NCBI RefSeq assembly: GCF_014203545.1
Contig: NZ_JACHJG010000004.1
Span: 273,173-337,172, forward strand
Reading direction: 5' to 3'
DNA from: Streptomyces netropsis
GTDB lineage: Bacteria > Actinomycetota > Actinomycetes > Streptomycetales > Streptomycetaceae
DNA: 64,000 bases
Both the position numbers and the translations under genes were made by a program. Below, piece by piece: positions 1 through 9,459 of this stretch. The notes under the pieces are model-generated. The model did not search any database and was not told the origin of the DNA. It worked only from the letters and a program-made list of their open reading frames with translations. The stretch's first letter is position 1, and every line of letters starts with the position of its first letter.

Positions 1-918
1 CTCCCACTTGATGGTGTTCATGCCCAGCCGGTGCGCCAGCGGGGCGTAGATCTCGAGGGTCTCGCGGGCCTTCTTCTCCTGCTTCTCCCGCTTGAGGTAG
101 CGCATGGTGCGCATGTTGTGCAGGCGGTCGGCGAGCTTGATGACCAGGACCCGGGGGTCCTTGGCCATGGCGACGACCATCTTGCGCACGGTCTCGGCCT
201 GCGCGGCCTCGCCGAACTGCACCCGGTCGAGCTTGGTGACGCCGTCGACGAGGAGCGCGACCTGGTCGCCGAAGTCCCGGCGCAGGTCGTCCAGGCCGTA
301 CTCGGTGTCCTCGACGGTGTCGTGCAGCAGCCCGGCCATCAAGGTGGCCGGGTCCATGCCCAGCTCGGCGAGGATCGTGGTGACGGCGAGGGGGTGGGTG
401 ATGTACGGGTCGCCGCTCTTGCGCTTCTGGCCGCGGTGCCAGCGCTCGGCGACCTGGTAGGCCCGCTCGATCTGGCGCAGGGTGGTGACGTCGGCCTTGG
501 GGTCGTTGCCCCGGACGATGCGCAGCAGCGGTTCGAGGACGGGGTTGTACGGGCTGGAGCGCTGCACGCCGAGGCGGGCGAGGCGCGCCCGGACGCGGCT
601 GGAGGAGCCGGGGCGGGGCGTGGGGCCCTGCGGGGGCGCGGGCCGGACCGGGCCGGCGCCGGCGACGGTGGCCGGCTTGTCGCCGGAGGTGCGCGGCCGT
701 GCGGCCGGAGTGGGCGCCTCGGGGCGGGAGGCGGCCTCGTGGCGCGGTTCGGCCGCCGGAGGGTTGTTCGGCTGCGCCGCGCTCTGTCCCGCGGCCGTGG
801 AGCCGGACTCGGGCGCACCGCTGCGGGGGCTGCCCTCGGGCGTGCCCTTGGCCGCCGCGGCCTCGGGAGACGACTTGTCCGACTGTGCGGCGGTGAGCGG
901 CTGGGCCTTGTCTGGCAA
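1..918 (-). CDS. relA: Bifunctional (p)ppGpp synthetase/hydrolase Rel, N-terminal part (runs off the left edge)
   Basis: Makes and degrades the alarmone (p)ppGpp in the stringent response. Only the first 306 codons are in the window. Residues 1 to about 115 form a low-complexity Ala/Pro/Ser/Glu head, as in streptomycete Rel proteins. The HD hydrolase domain follows (RVRARLARL..., ITHPLAV, then HDTVEDT near residue 197, and [11 protein letters not shown]). The sequence ends at [10 protein letters not shown], before the synthetase domain. I chose TTG at 918-916 because GAGGAG lies five bases upstream; no ATG or GTG is better placed. It follows apt on the same strand, with a strong hairpin in the 217-base gap, so it may have its own promoter. 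Family assignment is certain; whether the synthetase half is intact cannot be seen. Confidence 0.95.
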   Translation of the reverse strand, partial: MPDKAQPLTAAQSDKSSPEAAAAKGTPEGSPRSGAPESGSTAAGQSAAQPNNPPAAEPRHEAASRPEAPTPAARPRTSGDKPATVAGAGPVRPAPPQGPTPRPGSSSRVRARLARLGVQRSSPYNPVLEPLLRIVRGNDPKADVTTLRQIERAYQVAERWHRGQKRKSGDPYITHPLAVTTILAELGMDPATLMAGLLHDTVEDTEYGLDDLRRDFGDQVALLVDGVTKLDRVQFGEAAQAETVRKMVVAMAKDPRVLVIKLADRLHNMRTMRYLKREKQEKKARETLEIYAPLAHRLGMNTIKWE

Positions 919-1021
919 GAGCACTCCTCATGCGGGGTCCGGCCCCCCGATCAGGTCCGGACTGCCATGGTATCGATCCCGGCCGGATCGCTCCCGCTGG
1001 CCCGGCATCCGAAGAGACGCG

Positions 1022-1058
1022 CGAGGCGGGCACCGGGTTCTCCCCGGTGCCCGCCTCG
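1022..1058 (-). terminator. Hairpin between apt and rel
   Basis: Perfect 16-bp inverted repeat (1022-1037 with 1043-1058, five-base loop) in the apt-rel gap. It has no U-tract, as is usual for Streptomyces terminators. It could also act as a leader structure for rel. Confidence 0.65.
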
Positions 1059-1135
1059 TGGCCTCGCGTGCCCGTTTTCCGGGCCCGTAGCGCCGTCACG
1101 GACCGGTTTGGGCGGGTCCATGACGTCGGTACGGA

Positions 1136-1702
1136 TCAGACCGTGATCAGTGCCTCCAGCGGGGCGCCCTCGAGGGCGCCCGCCAGCCGCTGCCGGCCGT
1201 CGAGGAACCCGAGCTCCATCAGGACGGCCACACCGGCCACCTCGGCGCCGGCGCGGCGGATGAGCCGCAGCGACGCCTCGGCCGTACCGCCGGTGGCCAG
1301 CACGTCGTCGATGACCAGCACCCGGTCGCCGCTGCTGAGCGCGTCGGCGTGGATCTCGATCTCAGCGGTGCCGTATTCCAGGTCGTAGGCCTGGGCCAGC
1401 GTCGCGCCGGGCAGCTTGCCCGCCTTGCGGACGGGCACGAAGCCGAGGCCCGCACGGACGGCGACCGGGGCGGCGAGGATGAAGCCGCGGGCCTCCAGGC
1501 CCACGACCTTGTCCGCGCCGTACCGCTCGCACAGCTCGACGAGGGCGTCGGTCAGCGCGCCGAACGCCTTGGCGTCGGCGAGCAGCGGGGTGATGTCCTT
1601 GAACATCACGCCCGGCTTCGGGTAGTCCGGCACGTCGTGGATTCGGTCCAGGAGCAGCTCGCGCAGCTCCGGGCCGGCGCCGCCGGTGTACGCCGCGCTC
1701 AT
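1136..1702 (-). CDS. apt: Adenine phosphoribosyltransferase
   Basis: Purine salvage: adenine plus PRPP gives AMP. The 188-residue type I phosphoribosyltransferase carries the PRPP-binding motif VLVIDDVLATGGTA and the motif GLEARGFILAAPVA. The ATG start overlaps the secF stop in ATGA (1699-1702), so translation is coupled to secF. The secDF-apt-rel order is conserved in actinobacteria. Length and motifs are normal; nothing is unusual. Confidence 0.97.
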   Translation of the reverse strand: MSAAYTGGAGPELRELLLDRIHDVPDYPKPGVMFKDITPLLADAKAFGALTDALVELCERYGADKVVGLEARGFILAAPVAVRAGLGFVPVRKAGKLPGATLAQAYDLEYGTAEIEIHADALSSGDRVLVIDDVLATGGTAEASLRLIRRAGAEVAGVAVLMELGFLDGRQRLAGALEGAPLEALITV

Positions 1703-2847
1703 CGGCGCTTGCCCGACGGACGGCCGCCGCGGCCACCGCGGCCGTCACGGCCGCTCCGGCCCGCCGACTGGCGGCGCGGGCCGACGACACCGGCCGCGGC
1801 CGTGTCGTCGTCCTCGCCGCTCTCGGCGTCCTGGCCCGCCGCGTCCTGCGGCTGCTCCGTGCCCGACTCGCCCTTGGCCGCCGCGGCGGCGCGCTTGGCG
1901 CGCACCCGCTTGGTCAGGGCCTTCATCTGCGGGTCGCGCTCCTTGAGGTCGGCGACCAGCGGGGTGGCGATGAAGATCGAGGAGTACGCACCGGCCGCGA
2001 GGCCGACGAACAGGGCGAGCGAGATGTCGTTGAGCATGCCCGCGCCGAGGAAGCCACCGCCGATGAAGAGCAGACCGGCGACCGGCAGCAGCGCCACGAC
2101 CGTGGTGTTGATGGAACGCACCAGGGTCGCGTTGAGGCTGCGGTTGGCGATCTCGCTGTACGTCCAGCGGGTCTGCTTGGTGATGTCCTTCGCACCCTCC
2201 TTGAGACCGTCGAAGACGACGACGGTGTCGTAGAGGGAGTAACCGAGGATGGTCAGCAGACCGATCACGGTGCCCGGGGTGACCTCGAAGCCGACCAGTG
2301 CGTAGACACCGACGGTGATGGTGAGGTCGTGGATCAGGGCGATCAGGGCGGCGAGCGCCATGCGCCACTCGAAGGCGATCGCGAGGTAGATCACCACCAG
2401 GATCATGAAGATCGCGAGGCCGGTCCAGGCCTTGTTGGCGATCTGGTCGCCCCAGCTGGGGCCGACGATATCGGTGTTGATCTTGTCCAGCGGGACGTCG
2501 AGCTTCTTGGCCAGCGCCTCCTGCGTCGCCCGCGACTGCTCCGTGGTCAGCTCACTGACCTGGACGCGCAGCGTGCTGTTGCCGAGCTTCTGCACGATGG
2601 CGGTGTGCCCGGAGGTCTCCTCCGCGACGTGCTGGGCCTGGGTGGCCGAGACAGAGGTCTTCGGGGTGTTGAAGACCGCGCCGCCGGAGAACTCGATGCC
2701 CATGTTCAGGCCGCGCACCGACAGGCCGACGATGGCCGTGATGGTGATGAGGATCGAGATGCCGTACCAGATCATCCGCTTGCCGACGAAGTCGTAGCCG
2801 ACCTCACCGCGGTAGAGCCGGGCGCCGAGGTTTCCGAGTTTCGACAT
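1699..2847 (-). CDS. secF: Protein translocase subunit SecF
   Basis: RND-superfamily partner of SecD that uses the proton motive force to help preproteins through SecYEG. At 382 residues it has TM1 near residue 26, an extracytoplasmic domain with the family signature (MGIEFSGGAVF), and five C-terminal membrane helices with LGYSLYDTVVVFDGLKE. The tail after residue 330 is charged and Gly/Arg-rich (GRDGRGGRGGR), longer than in E. coli and probably cytoplasmic. It starts one base after the secD stop and overlaps apt by four bases, so it lies in a secD-secF-apt transcription unit. Confidence 0.97.
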   Translation of the reverse strand: MSKLGNLGARLYRGEVGYDFVGKRMIWYGISILITITAIVGLSVRGLNMGIEFSGGAVFNTPKTSVSATQAQHVAEETSGHTAIVQKLGNSTLRVQVSELTTEQSRATQEALAKKLDVPLDKINTDIVGPSWGDQIANKAWTGLAIFMILVVIYLAIAFEWRMALAALIALIHDLTITVGVYALVGFEVTPGTVIGLLTILGYSLYDTVVVFDGLKEGAKDITKQTRWTYSEIANRSLNATLVRSINTTVVALLPVAGLLFIGGGFLGAGMLNDISLALFVGLAAGAYSSIFIATPLVADLKERDPQMKALTKRVRAKRAAAAAKGESGTEQPQDAAGQDAESGEDDDTAAAGVVGPRRQSAGRSGRDGRGGRGGRPSGKRR

Positions 2848-2848
2848 C

Positions 2849-4618
2849 TCACGCCTCCTTGGGGTCGACGGGGGCGGCGGGGCGGCGGGAGGCCCGCAGC
2901 GGCGGCTTGACGCCGAGACGTTTGGGGTCCAGACCGGACCACGGGTGGCCGCTGGCGAAGAACTTGCGGCGGGCGAGGAGCGTCATGAGCGGCTTGGTGA
3001 AGAAGAAGACCACGACGACGTCGAGGAGCGTGGTCAGACCGAGCGTGAACGCGAAGCCCTGCACCTTGCCGACGGTGACGATGAAGAGCACCGCCGCGGC
3101 GAGGAAGGAGACGAAGTCGGAGACCAGGATGGTGCGACGGGCACGCGGCCAGCCACGCTCGACGGCCGGACGCAGGGACCGGCCCTCCCGGATCTCGTCC
3201 CGGATCCGCTCGAAGTAGACGATGAAGGAGTCGGCGGTGATGCCGATCGCCACGATGGCGCCGCAGACGGCCGGCAGGTTCAGCGCGAAGCCGAGGGCGA
3301 TACCGAGCAGCACCATGATCGTGTAGGTGAGGATCGCGGAGACCAGGAGGCTGGCCAGGGCGACGAGCGCCAGTCCGCGGTAGTACGCCACCAGGTAGAT
3401 GACCACGAGGATGAGGCCGATGGCACCGGCGATCAGACCGGCGCGCAGCTGCTCACTGCCGAGCGCGGGGCTGACCGTCGTCTCGTTGACGACGTCGAAG
3501 GACAGCGGCAGCGCGCCGTAGGACAGCACGTTGGCGAGGTCCCGGGAGCTCGCCTGGGTGAACCCGCCGGAGATCTCCGCCTGGCCGCCGGCGATGGAGC
3601 TGGTCACCGAGGGGTCGGAGACGACCTCGCCGTCCAGGACGATCGCGAACTGGTTCTGCGGGGGCTGCTGGGTCGCCAGCTTGCCCGTGACGTCGGCGAA
3701 CTTCTTGGAGCCGTCCTTGGTGAACTTGAGCTGGACGATCCAGCCCTTGCCCTGCTGGGTGTCGATGACGGCGGAGGCCTTGTCCACGCCGGTGCCCTCG
3801 ACGGCCACCGGGCCGAGGATCTCCTTGGCGGAGCCGTCGGTCTTGCAGGCGACGATGGGGTCGCTGGCCTTGGCGGCCGCCGCGGCCTCGCTCGCCTTGG
3901 CGCGGGACGCCGGGGTGGAGCAGTCGAGCGCCGCGAGCTGCTTCTGCAGCGCGGCGACGTCACCCGGGGTCGGCGTGGGCGTGGGCGCCTTCGGGTCCTT
4001 CTTCTTGTCGGACCCGGCCTTGTCGCCCTTGGCCGACGCGCTCGGGTCCGCCGAGGGATCGGCCTTGAGGGCGTCGGTGACGGCACGGCCCTGGGGGCTG
4101 GCGGACGCGGAGGCCGAGGCGGACGGCTTGGTCTTGCCGTCCTTGCTCTTGTCGCCCTTGTCCTTGTCGCCGACCGAGGCGCTCGGCTTGGGCTCGGGGG
4201 ACTTGACCCCGGGCGCCGAGGTCAGTACGGGGCGGAAGCCCAGCTTGGCGGTGGTACCGACCTGCTGACGGGCCTGCTTCGCGTTCGTCCCCTTGGGGAT
4301 GTTCACGATGATGTGCTTTTCGCCCTGCGTCTGCACCTCGGATTCCGAGACGCCCAGACCGTTGACACGCCGGTCCATGATGCCGACCGCGGTGTCCATG
4401 TTGGTCTTGTTGATCGCGTTGGGCTTGCCGGGCTCGTTCTTGGCCTCCAGCGTGAAGCTGGTGCCGCCCGCGAGGTCGATGCCCAACCGTGGCGTGGTGT
4501 CGCCGGAGGCGAACATGCCCCCGATGAGCGCCACCATGGCGATCAGGATCAGGGCCAGGACGCGGCCCGGCCTGCCCTGGCCGCCCGGGGACCTGCGGCC
4601 CTTCTTGGGTGCTGCCAC
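2849..4618 (-). CDS. secD: Protein translocase subunit SecD with a low-complexity insert
   Basis: Partner of SecF in late-stage protein export. At 589 residues it has TM1 at about 18-40, followed by DTTPRLGIDLAGGTSFTLEA. The P1 region is interrupted at about 136-220 by a Lys/Asp/Ser/Pro-rich stretch ending PTPTPTPGD. The typical IVLDGEVVSDPSV motif and six C-terminal helices from about 390 follow, with the RND signature ITADSFIVYFERIRDEIREGRS. The GTG start is preceded by an AGGGAGAAACGACAAG-type ribosome binding site. The insert lies in the extracytoplasmic domain and is probably disordered. It is followed by secF after one base. Confidence 0.96.
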   Translation of the reverse strand: MAAPKKGRRSPGGQGRPGRVLALILIAMVALIGGMFASGDTTPRLGIDLAGGTSFTLEAKNEPGKPNAINKTNMDTAVGIMDRRVNGLGVSESEVQTQGEKHIIVNIPKGTNAKQARQQVGTTAKLGFRPVLTSAPGVKSPEPKPSASVGDKDKGDKSKDGKTKPSASASASASPQGRAVTDALKADPSADPSASAKGDKAGSDKKKDPKAPTPTPTPGDVAALQKQLAALDCSTPASRAKASEAAAAAKASDPIVACKTDGSAKEILGPVAVEGTGVDKASAVIDTQQGKGWIVQLKFTKDGSKKFADVTGKLATQQPPQNQFAIVLDGEVVSDPSVTSSIAGGQAEISGGFTQASSRDLANVLSYGALPLSFDVVNETTVSPALGSEQLRAGLIAGAIGLILVVIYLVAYYRGLALVALASLLVSAILTYTIMVLLGIALGFALNLPAVCGAIVAIGITADSFIVYFERIRDEIREGRSLRPAVERGWPRARRTILVSDFVSFLAAAVLFIVTVGKVQGFAFTLGLTTLLDVVVVFFFTKPLMTLLARRKFFASGHPWSGLDPKRLGVKPPLRASRRPAAPVDPKEA

Positions 4619-4719
4619 CTTGTCGTTTCTCCCTGTCCAACCGCCGGGCGTCGGGTGTTCGCCGGACGGCCACGATGTGTTGTGGGGACTTGCCCCCCGC
4701 CGGAGCCTAGACCGTAAGA

Positions 4720-4757
4720 GAACCGCGGCACACCGCTCGGTGGGTGTTCCGCGGTTC
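4720..4757 (-). terminator. Hairpin downstream of yajC
   Basis: A 9-bp stem (4720-4728 with 4749-4757) continues, after one mismatch, into five more pairs (730-734 with 743-747 in the 4000s). It lies between yajC and secD, so it may terminate or attenuate transcription into secD. Confidence 0.6.
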
Positions 4758-4767
4758 CTTGAAGGGG

Positions 4768-5259
4768 TTACTTGGCGTCGGCGTCGCCGTCCCGCTTGGT
4801 GTCCTGCTTGGCGTCCTTCGCCGGGGCCTCGCCCGATTCGTCGGCCTTGTCGGCCTTATCGGCCACAGCCGGGGCCTCGGGGGCCTCCTTGCCGAGGTCG
4901 ATCTTCTTCTCGTCGGCCGGGGCGTCGCCCTCGGTCAGCGAGGAGGCGTCGTCGGGGACCTCGGTCTCGTCGGGCTCGATGCCGTGGACGATGCGGTTGT
5001 ACTCCGCGTCCTCCAGGACGGCGCCGATGGAGTTCTTCGCGTAGATGGCGTGGACGCCCGGGGCGACCTCGAGGAGCACCGAGTCCTCGCTGATCTCCTT
5101 GACGGTCGCGTACATGCCGCCGATCGTCCGCACACCGGTGCCCGGCTGCATCTGGTCGCGCATCTGCGCGGCCTGGCGCTGCTTGTTCTTGGCCGATCGC
5201 GTCATCAGGAACATGGCCCCGATGAGCACGATGAACGGCAGGAGAGTCACGATATTCAC
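4768..5259 (-). CDS. yajC: Preprotein translocase subunit YajC
   Basis: Small Sec accessory membrane protein. The 163 residues start with one helix (MNIVTLLPFIVLIGAMFLMTRS), then a cytoplasmic core typical of the family (RDQMQPGTGVRTIGGMYATVKEI, LEVAPGVHAIYAK). The last 60 residues are acidic and Lys/Ala-rich, longer than in E. coli YajC. The GTG start is followed directly by MNIV. It lies upstream of secDF, its functional partners. A good promoter is seen upstream (5345-5374), so this gene probably starts the yajC-secDF unit. Confidence 0.94.
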   Translation of the reverse strand: MNIVTLLPFIVLIGAMFLMTRSAKNKQRQAAQMRDQMQPGTGVRTIGGMYATVKEISEDSVLLEVAPGVHAIYAKNSIGAVLEDAEYNRIVHGIEPDETEVPDDASSLTEGDAPADEKKIDLGKEAPEAPAVADKADKADESGEAPAKDAKQDTKRDGDADAK

Positions 5260-5344
5260 GGGGCGGGGTTTCCTTCACACGACCGCGGGGGGCGGCCTGG
5301 TCTACGGGGGTGGTATGCCGTACCGATACGGACGGCATCGGCGG

Positions 5345-5374
5345 AGTCTAAGCGAGTCCGCGCCTAAGGAACAA
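5345..5374 (-). promoter_or_regulatory. Candidate housekeeping promoter of yajC
   Basis: Reading the minus strand, TTGTTC (5374-5369) and TAGACT (5350-5345) are 18 bases apart, close to the HrdB consensus TTGACN/TAGRNT. The yajC start codon lies about 85 bases downstream. Confidence 0.5.
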
Positions 5375-5421
5375 CGCTCAGCATGGCACCGGGGTTCCTG
5401 AGGCGAGAAGTCCCCGCGCCG

Positions 5422-6510
5422 TCACCCGCCGAAGAGTCCCTGCTGGCCGGGGCCGCCCGCGGCCTGCTGGGGCGGCACCATACCGAGGTGTGCCCAGGCC
5501 GCCGGGGTGGCGACCCGGCCCCTCGGGGTACGGGCCAGCAGACCCTCCCGGACGAGGAAGGGCTCGGCGACCTCCTCGACCGTCTCGCGCTCCTCGCCGA
5601 CGGCGACGGCGAGGGTGGACAGGCCGACGGGACCGCCACCGAAGAGCCCCAGCAGCGCGGTCAGCACGGCACGGTCCAGCCGGTCCAGACCCCGGCCGTC
5701 GACCTCGTAGACGTTCAGCGCCTGGGCGGCGATCTCGCGCGTGACGACGCCGTCGGCCTTGACCTGGGCGTAGTCGCGCACCCGGCGCAGCAGCCGGTTG
5801 GCGATGCGCGGGGTGCCGCGGGAGCGGCCGGCGATCTCGGCCGCCCCCTCCCCCTCTATCTCCACGTCGAGGAGACGGGCCGAGCGGTGGATGACGCGCT
5901 GGAGCTCGGCCGGGGCGTAGAACTCCATGTGCCCGGTGAAGCCGAAGCGGTCGCGCAGCGGGGGCGGCAGCAGTCCGGCCCGGGTGGTGGCGCCGACGAG
6001 GGTGAAGGGCGGCAGCTCCAGCGGGATGGCGGTGGCACCGGGGCCCTTGCCGACGATGACGTCGACGCGGAAGTCCTCCATCGCCATGTACAGCATCTCC
6101 TCGGCGGGCCGGGACATGCGGTGGATCTCGTCGAGGAAGAGGACCTCGCCCTCGGTGAGGGAGGACAGGATCGCCGCCAGGTCGCCGGCGTGCTGGATGG
6201 CGGGGCCGGAGGTGATGCGGATGGGGGCGCCCATCTCGGCGGCGATGATCATCGAGAGGGTGGTCTTGCCGAGGCCGGGCGCGCCGGAGAGCAGCACGTG
6301 GTCGGCCGTGGCGCCGCGCTGGCGGGCGGCGCGGAGCACGAGGTCGAGCTGCTCGCGGACCCGCTCCTGCCCGACGAATTCGTCGAGGTCCTTGGGGCGC
6401 AGGGCCGCCTCGACGGCCTGGTCCTCACCGTCGGCGAGGGACCCGACCAGCCGGTCGCCTGCGGCGTACGGGCCGTCTGTCTCGGGTGCGGACTCGTCGT
6501 CCCAGTTCAC
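5422..6510 (-). CDS. ruvB: Holliday junction branch migration ATPase RuvB
   Basis: Hexameric AAA+ motor that drives branch migration with RuvA. At 362 residues it has Walker [12 protein letters not shown], Walker [11 protein letters not shown], sensor [20 protein letters not shown] and a C-terminal winged helix ([17 protein letters not shown]). The N-terminal segment before DLDEFVGQ is about 40 residues, somewhat long. The GTG start is used. It follows ruvA by about 125 bases, so ruvC-ruvA-ruvB are probably cotranscribed. Confidence 0.97.
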   Translation of the reverse strand: MNWDDESAPETDGPYAAGDRLVGSLADGEDQAVEAALRPKDLDEFVGQERVREQLDLVLRAARQRGATADHVLLSGAPGLGKTTLSMIIAAEMGAPIRITSGPAIQHAGDLAAILSSLTEGEVLFLDEIHRMSRPAEEMLYMAMEDFRVDVIVGKGPGATAIPLELPPFTLVGATTRAGLLPPPLRDRFGFTGHMEFYAPAELQRVIHRSARLLDVEIEGEGAAEIAGRSRGTPRIANRLLRRVRDYAQVKADGVVTREIAAQALNVYEVDGRGLDRLDRAVLTALLGLFGGGPVGLSTLAVAVGEERETVEEVAEPFLVREGLLARTPRGRVATPAAWAHLGMVPPQQAAGGPGQQGLFGG

Positions 6511-6635
6511 GGGTGATGCCTCACGGTTCGTAGCGGTGGCCCTCGGTCTTCCCGGCTGCCGCCGGGAGGTTTCCGGCGAGGGCCGGGGCCGGGGCGGGCC
6601 CCGGATGCGGGAGGTGGACGGGGTTCGGGGCCCGG

Positions 6636-7253
6636 TCAGCGTGCCCGGTTCAGCGACTGCAGCGCGGCTCTGAGCAGCTGGCCCACCTGGGGCTGGGCCC
6701 CTTCGGTGAGGACGGCCTCGGCCTGGGGGGCGACGGCCGTCACGGCTTCGTCCGCCTCGCGGGTGGCGTAGCCGAGGCCGATCAGGGCGGCGTGCAGCTG
6801 GTCGCGCCAGCCGGAGGTGACGGGCGCGCCGATGCCCTGGCCGGGGCCGACCGGGTCGCCGAGACGGTCCTTGAGCTCGAGCAGCAGGCGCTGGGCGCCC
6901 TTCTTGCCGATGCCGGGGACGGCGGTGAGCGCCTTCTCGTCGCCCGTGGCGACGGCGCGGCGCAGGGCGTCCGGGTTGTGCACGGCGAGCATGGCCTGGG
7001 CGAGGCGCGGCCCGACGCCGCTGGCCGTCTGGAGCAGCTCGAACACCTGGCGCTCGTCGTCGTCGGCGAAGCCGTAGAGGGTCAGGGACTCCTCACGGAC
7101 GACCAGGGTGGTGGCGAGCTTGGCGTGCTGGCCGACGCGCAGCGTGGCGAGGGTGCCGGGGGTGCACTGGACGGCCATGCCGATGCCGCCGACCTCGACG
7201 ACAGCGGTGTCCGGCGCGAGGGCCGCTACGGGGCCGGAGACAAAGGAGATCAT
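6636..7253 (-). CDS. ruvA: Holliday junction DNA-binding protein RuvA
   Basis: Tetramer that binds the four-way junction and loads RuvB. The 205 residues comprise an N-terminal OB domain ([25 protein letters not shown]), helix-hairpin-helix motifs ([17 protein letters not shown] and [21 protein letters not shown]) and a C-terminal RuvB-binding domain ([15 protein letters not shown]). The ATG overlaps the ruvC stop by four bases. Length is normal. Confidence 0.97.
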   Translation of the reverse strand: MISFVSGPVAALAPDTAVVEVGGIGMAVQCTPGTLATLRVGQHAKLATTLVVREESLTLYGFADDDERQVFELLQTASGVGPRLAQAMLAVHNPDALRRAVATGDEKALTAVPGIGKKGAQRLLLELKDRLGDPVGPGQGIGAPVTSGWRDQLHAALIGLGYATREADEAVTAVAPQAEAVLTEGAQPQVGQLLRAALQSLNRAR

Positions 7254-7849
7254 GAGGTGCCCTTCTGGGTTCCCCCGGGACGCAGCGCCGGGATGCGGGT
7301 GCCCGCGACCCGGGCGGCGGCGTGGGGGGCGGTGGCGCGGCGGTGGGCGGCGACGGCGTCCTGCAGCCGGTTGGTCGCCGGGGCCCGCCAGATGTGACAG
7401 ATGGCCAGGGCCAGGGCGTCGGCGGCGTCGGCCGGCTTGGGCGGCGCGTCGAGCCGCAGCAGCCGGGTGACCATGGCACCGACCTGCGCCTTGTCGGCCC
7501 GGCCGGAGCCGGTGACGGCCGCCTTGACCTCACTGGGAGTGTGCAGGGCAACGGGCAGTCCGCGGCGGGCGGCACAGAGCATGGCGACGGCGCTGGCCTG
7601 GGCGGTACCCATGACCGTGCGGACGTTGTGCTGGCTGAACACGCGCTCCACGGCGACGAATTCGGGCTGGAACTCGTCCAGCCACTGCTCGATGCCACGC
7701 TCGACGAGGACGAGCCGCTCGGCGATGTCGGTGTCCGCCGGGGTCCGCACGACGCCGACGCCGACCATGCTCAGCGGTCGGCCGGCGACGCCGTCCACCA
7801 CGCCGACGCCACAGCGCGTCAGCCCCGGGTCCACGCCCAGCACCCGCAT
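7250..7849 (-). CDS. ruvC: Crossover junction endodeoxyribonuclease RuvC
   Basis: Resolves Holliday junctions by symmetric nicking. I start at ATG 7849 (199 residues, [16 protein letters not shown]). GGGAGG lies six bases upstream, and the frame upstream of that ATG encodes no family sequence. The catalytic acids are visible: Asp7 in GVDPG, Glu in FVAVERVF, and the Asp pair in [14 protein letters not shown]. The C-terminal extension after residue 170 is Arg/Ala-rich. First gene of ruvCAB; it follows yebC. Confidence 0.95.
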   Translation of the reverse strand: MRVLGVDPGLTRCGVGVVDGVAGRPLSMVGVGVVRTPADTDIAERLVLVERGIEQWLDEFQPEFVAVERVFSQHNVRTVMGTAQASAVAMLCAARRGLPVALHTPSEVKAAVTGSGRADKAQVGAMVTRLLRLDAPPKPADAADALALAICHIWRAPATNRLQDAVAAHRRATAPHAAARVAGTRIPALRPGGTQKGTS

Positions 7850-7904
7850 CGCGCCCCTCCCTTCGGTCACCTGTTTGTGCAGGCTATCGGCTGCCACTGA
7901 CAAA

Positions 7905-7941
7905 GCGACGGGCCGACGGAGTGTGTCCGTCGGCCCGTTGC
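7905..7941 (-). terminator. Terminator downstream of yebC
   Basis: A perfect 13-bp stem (7908-7920 with 7926-7938), extended by weaker pairs, with a five-base loop. On the minus strand it is followed by CGCTTTGTC. It separates yebC from ruvC. Confidence 0.7.
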
Positions 7942-7954
7942 TCTGTTCGCGAAA

Positions 7955-8707
7955 TCAGGCGTCGACCTGGGCCATGACCTCGTCGGAGACGTCGAAGTTG
8001 GCGAAGACGTTCTGCACGTCGTCGCTGTCCTCCAGCGCGTCGATGAGCTTGAAGATCTTGCGCGCGCCGTCCTCGTCCAGCTCGACCTGCATGGTCGGCA
8101 GGAAGTTGGCGTCGGCCGAGTCGTAGTCGATGCCGGCGTCGACGAGGGCGGTGCGGACCGCGACCATGTCGGTGGCCTCGCTGACGACCTCGAAGGACTC
8201 ACCGAGGTCGTTGACCTCCTCGGCGCCCGCGTCGAGGACCGCGCCCAGGACGTCGTCCTCGCTGAGCTCGCCCTTGGGGACGATGATGACGCCCTTGCGG
8301 TTGAAGAGGTACGACACCGAGCCGGGGTCGGCCATCGAGCCGCCGTTGCGGGTCATGGCGACGCGCACGTCGGAGGCGGCGCGGTTGCGGTTGTCGGTGA
8401 GGCACTCGATGAGCACCGCGACGCCGTTCGGCCCGTAGCCCTCGTACATGATGGTCTGGTAGTCGGCGCCGCCGGCTTCGAGACCCGCGCCGCGCTTGAC
8501 GGCACTGTCGATGTTCTTGTTGGGGACCGAGCTCTTCTTGGCCTTCTGGATGGCGTCGAAGAGCGTCGGGTTACCGGCCGGGTCGGCGCCGCCCGTACGG
8601 GCCGCCACCTCGATGTTCTTGATCATCTTCGCGAAGAGCTTGCCGCGCTTGGCGTCGATCACGGCCTTCTTGTGCTTCGTCGTAGCCCATTTAGAGTGGC
8701 CGGACAT
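7955..8707 (-). CDS. yebC: YebC/PmpR family protein
   Basis: Conserved cytoplasmic protein. Family members are described as DNA-binding regulators (PmpR) and, more recently, as ribosome-associated factors helping polyproline translation. The 250 residues start [23 protein letters not shown], the family signature, with the typical [22 protein letters not shown]. The yebC-ruvC neighbourhood is widespread. A GGAGACAGGCGG ribosome binding site precedes the ATG. The 62 bases to pdxT are AT-richer than the surroundings and contain TAGGAT on the minus strand, a possible -10. Confidence 0.95.
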   Translation of the reverse strand: MSGHSKWATTKHKKAVIDAKRGKLFAKMIKNIEVAARTGGADPAGNPTLFDAIQKAKKSSVPNKNIDSAVKRGAGLEAGGADYQTIMYEGYGPNGVAVLIECLTDNRNRAASDVRVAMTRNGGSMADPGSVSYLFNRKGVIIVPKGELSEDDVLGAVLDAGAEEVNDLGESFEVVSEATDMVAVRTALVDAGIDYDSADANFLPTMQVELDEDGARKIFKLIDALEDSDDVQNVFANFDVSDEVMAQVDA

Positions 8708-8769
8708 CCGCCTGTCTCCTTCGCGTAACCAATTACTTAACGAACGACTGAGATCCTACCGGGATCGGT

Positions 8770-9381
8770 TCAGGTCGTGGCGCCCACCGTACCCATGCGC
8801 TGCCGGGCCATCCCGACGAACAGGGCGTGCACCCGGTGGTCTCCGGTCAGCTCGGGGTGGAAGGACGTGGCCAGGACGTTGTCCTGCCGCACGGCGACGG
8901 TGTGCCCGTCGTACCTGGCGAGGACCTCGACCCGGGCGCCGACGGACTCCACCCACGGGGCGCGGATGAAGACGCCCTCGACCGGTCCGCCCTCGATGCC
9001 GGCCACCTCGACGGCCGCCTCGAAGGACTCGTTCTGCCGCCCGAACGCGTTACGGCGCACGATCATCTCGATGCCGCCGAGGGTCTCCTGGTCCTCCCGC
9101 CCGTCCAGCAGCTTGTCGGCGACCATGATCATGCCGGCGCAGGTGCCGTAGACCGGCAGCCCGGCCCGCACCCGCTCGCGCAGCGGCTCCAGCATGCCGA
9201 AGGCCACCGCGAGCTTGGACATGGTGGTGGACTCGCCGCCGGGTATGACCAGGCCGTCGAGGCCGTCGAGCTCCTCGGGGCGACGGACCGGGCGGGCGAC
9301 GGCGTCCGCCGCGGCGAGGGCGATGAGGTGTTCGCGGACATCGCCCTGGAGAGCGAGTACGCCGATGACGGGAGTGGACAC
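8770..9381 (-). CDS. pdxT: Pyridoxal 5'-phosphate synthase glutaminase subunit PdxT
   Basis: Supplies ammonia from glutamine to PdxS for de novo pyridoxal phosphate synthesis. I start at GTG 9381 (203 residues, [19 protein letters not shown]), because GAGAGG is correctly spaced upstream. Visible motifs are the oxyanion strand GGESTTM, the nucleophile Cys in [11 protein letters not shown], and the His-Glu pair in FHPELTGD. It follows pdxS with a hairpin in the 78-base gap. Confidence 0.96.
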   Translation of the reverse strand: MSTPVIGVLALQGDVREHLIALAAADAVARPVRRPEELDGLDGLVIPGGESTTMSKLAVAFGMLEPLRERVRAGLPVYGTCAGMIMVADKLLDGREDQETLGGIEMIVRRNAFGRQNESFEAAVEVAGIEGGPVEGVFIRAPWVESVGARVEVLARYDGHTVAVRQDNVLATSFHPELTGDHRVHALFVGMARQRMGTVGATT

Positions 9382-9412
9382 GGTGGGACCTCTCAAACAC
9401 TTTCTACGGCCG

Positions 9413-9443
9413 GTGGGCGGCCCCGCGGAAGGGGACCGCCCAC
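9413..9443 (-). terminator. Hairpin between pdxS and pdxT
   Basis: A 12-bp stem (9413-9424 with 9431-9443) with a one-base bulge. It has no U-run, so it may reduce rather than stop read-through from pdxS to pdxT. Confidence 0.5.
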
Positions 9444-9459
9444 ACGGAAGACGACGGGA

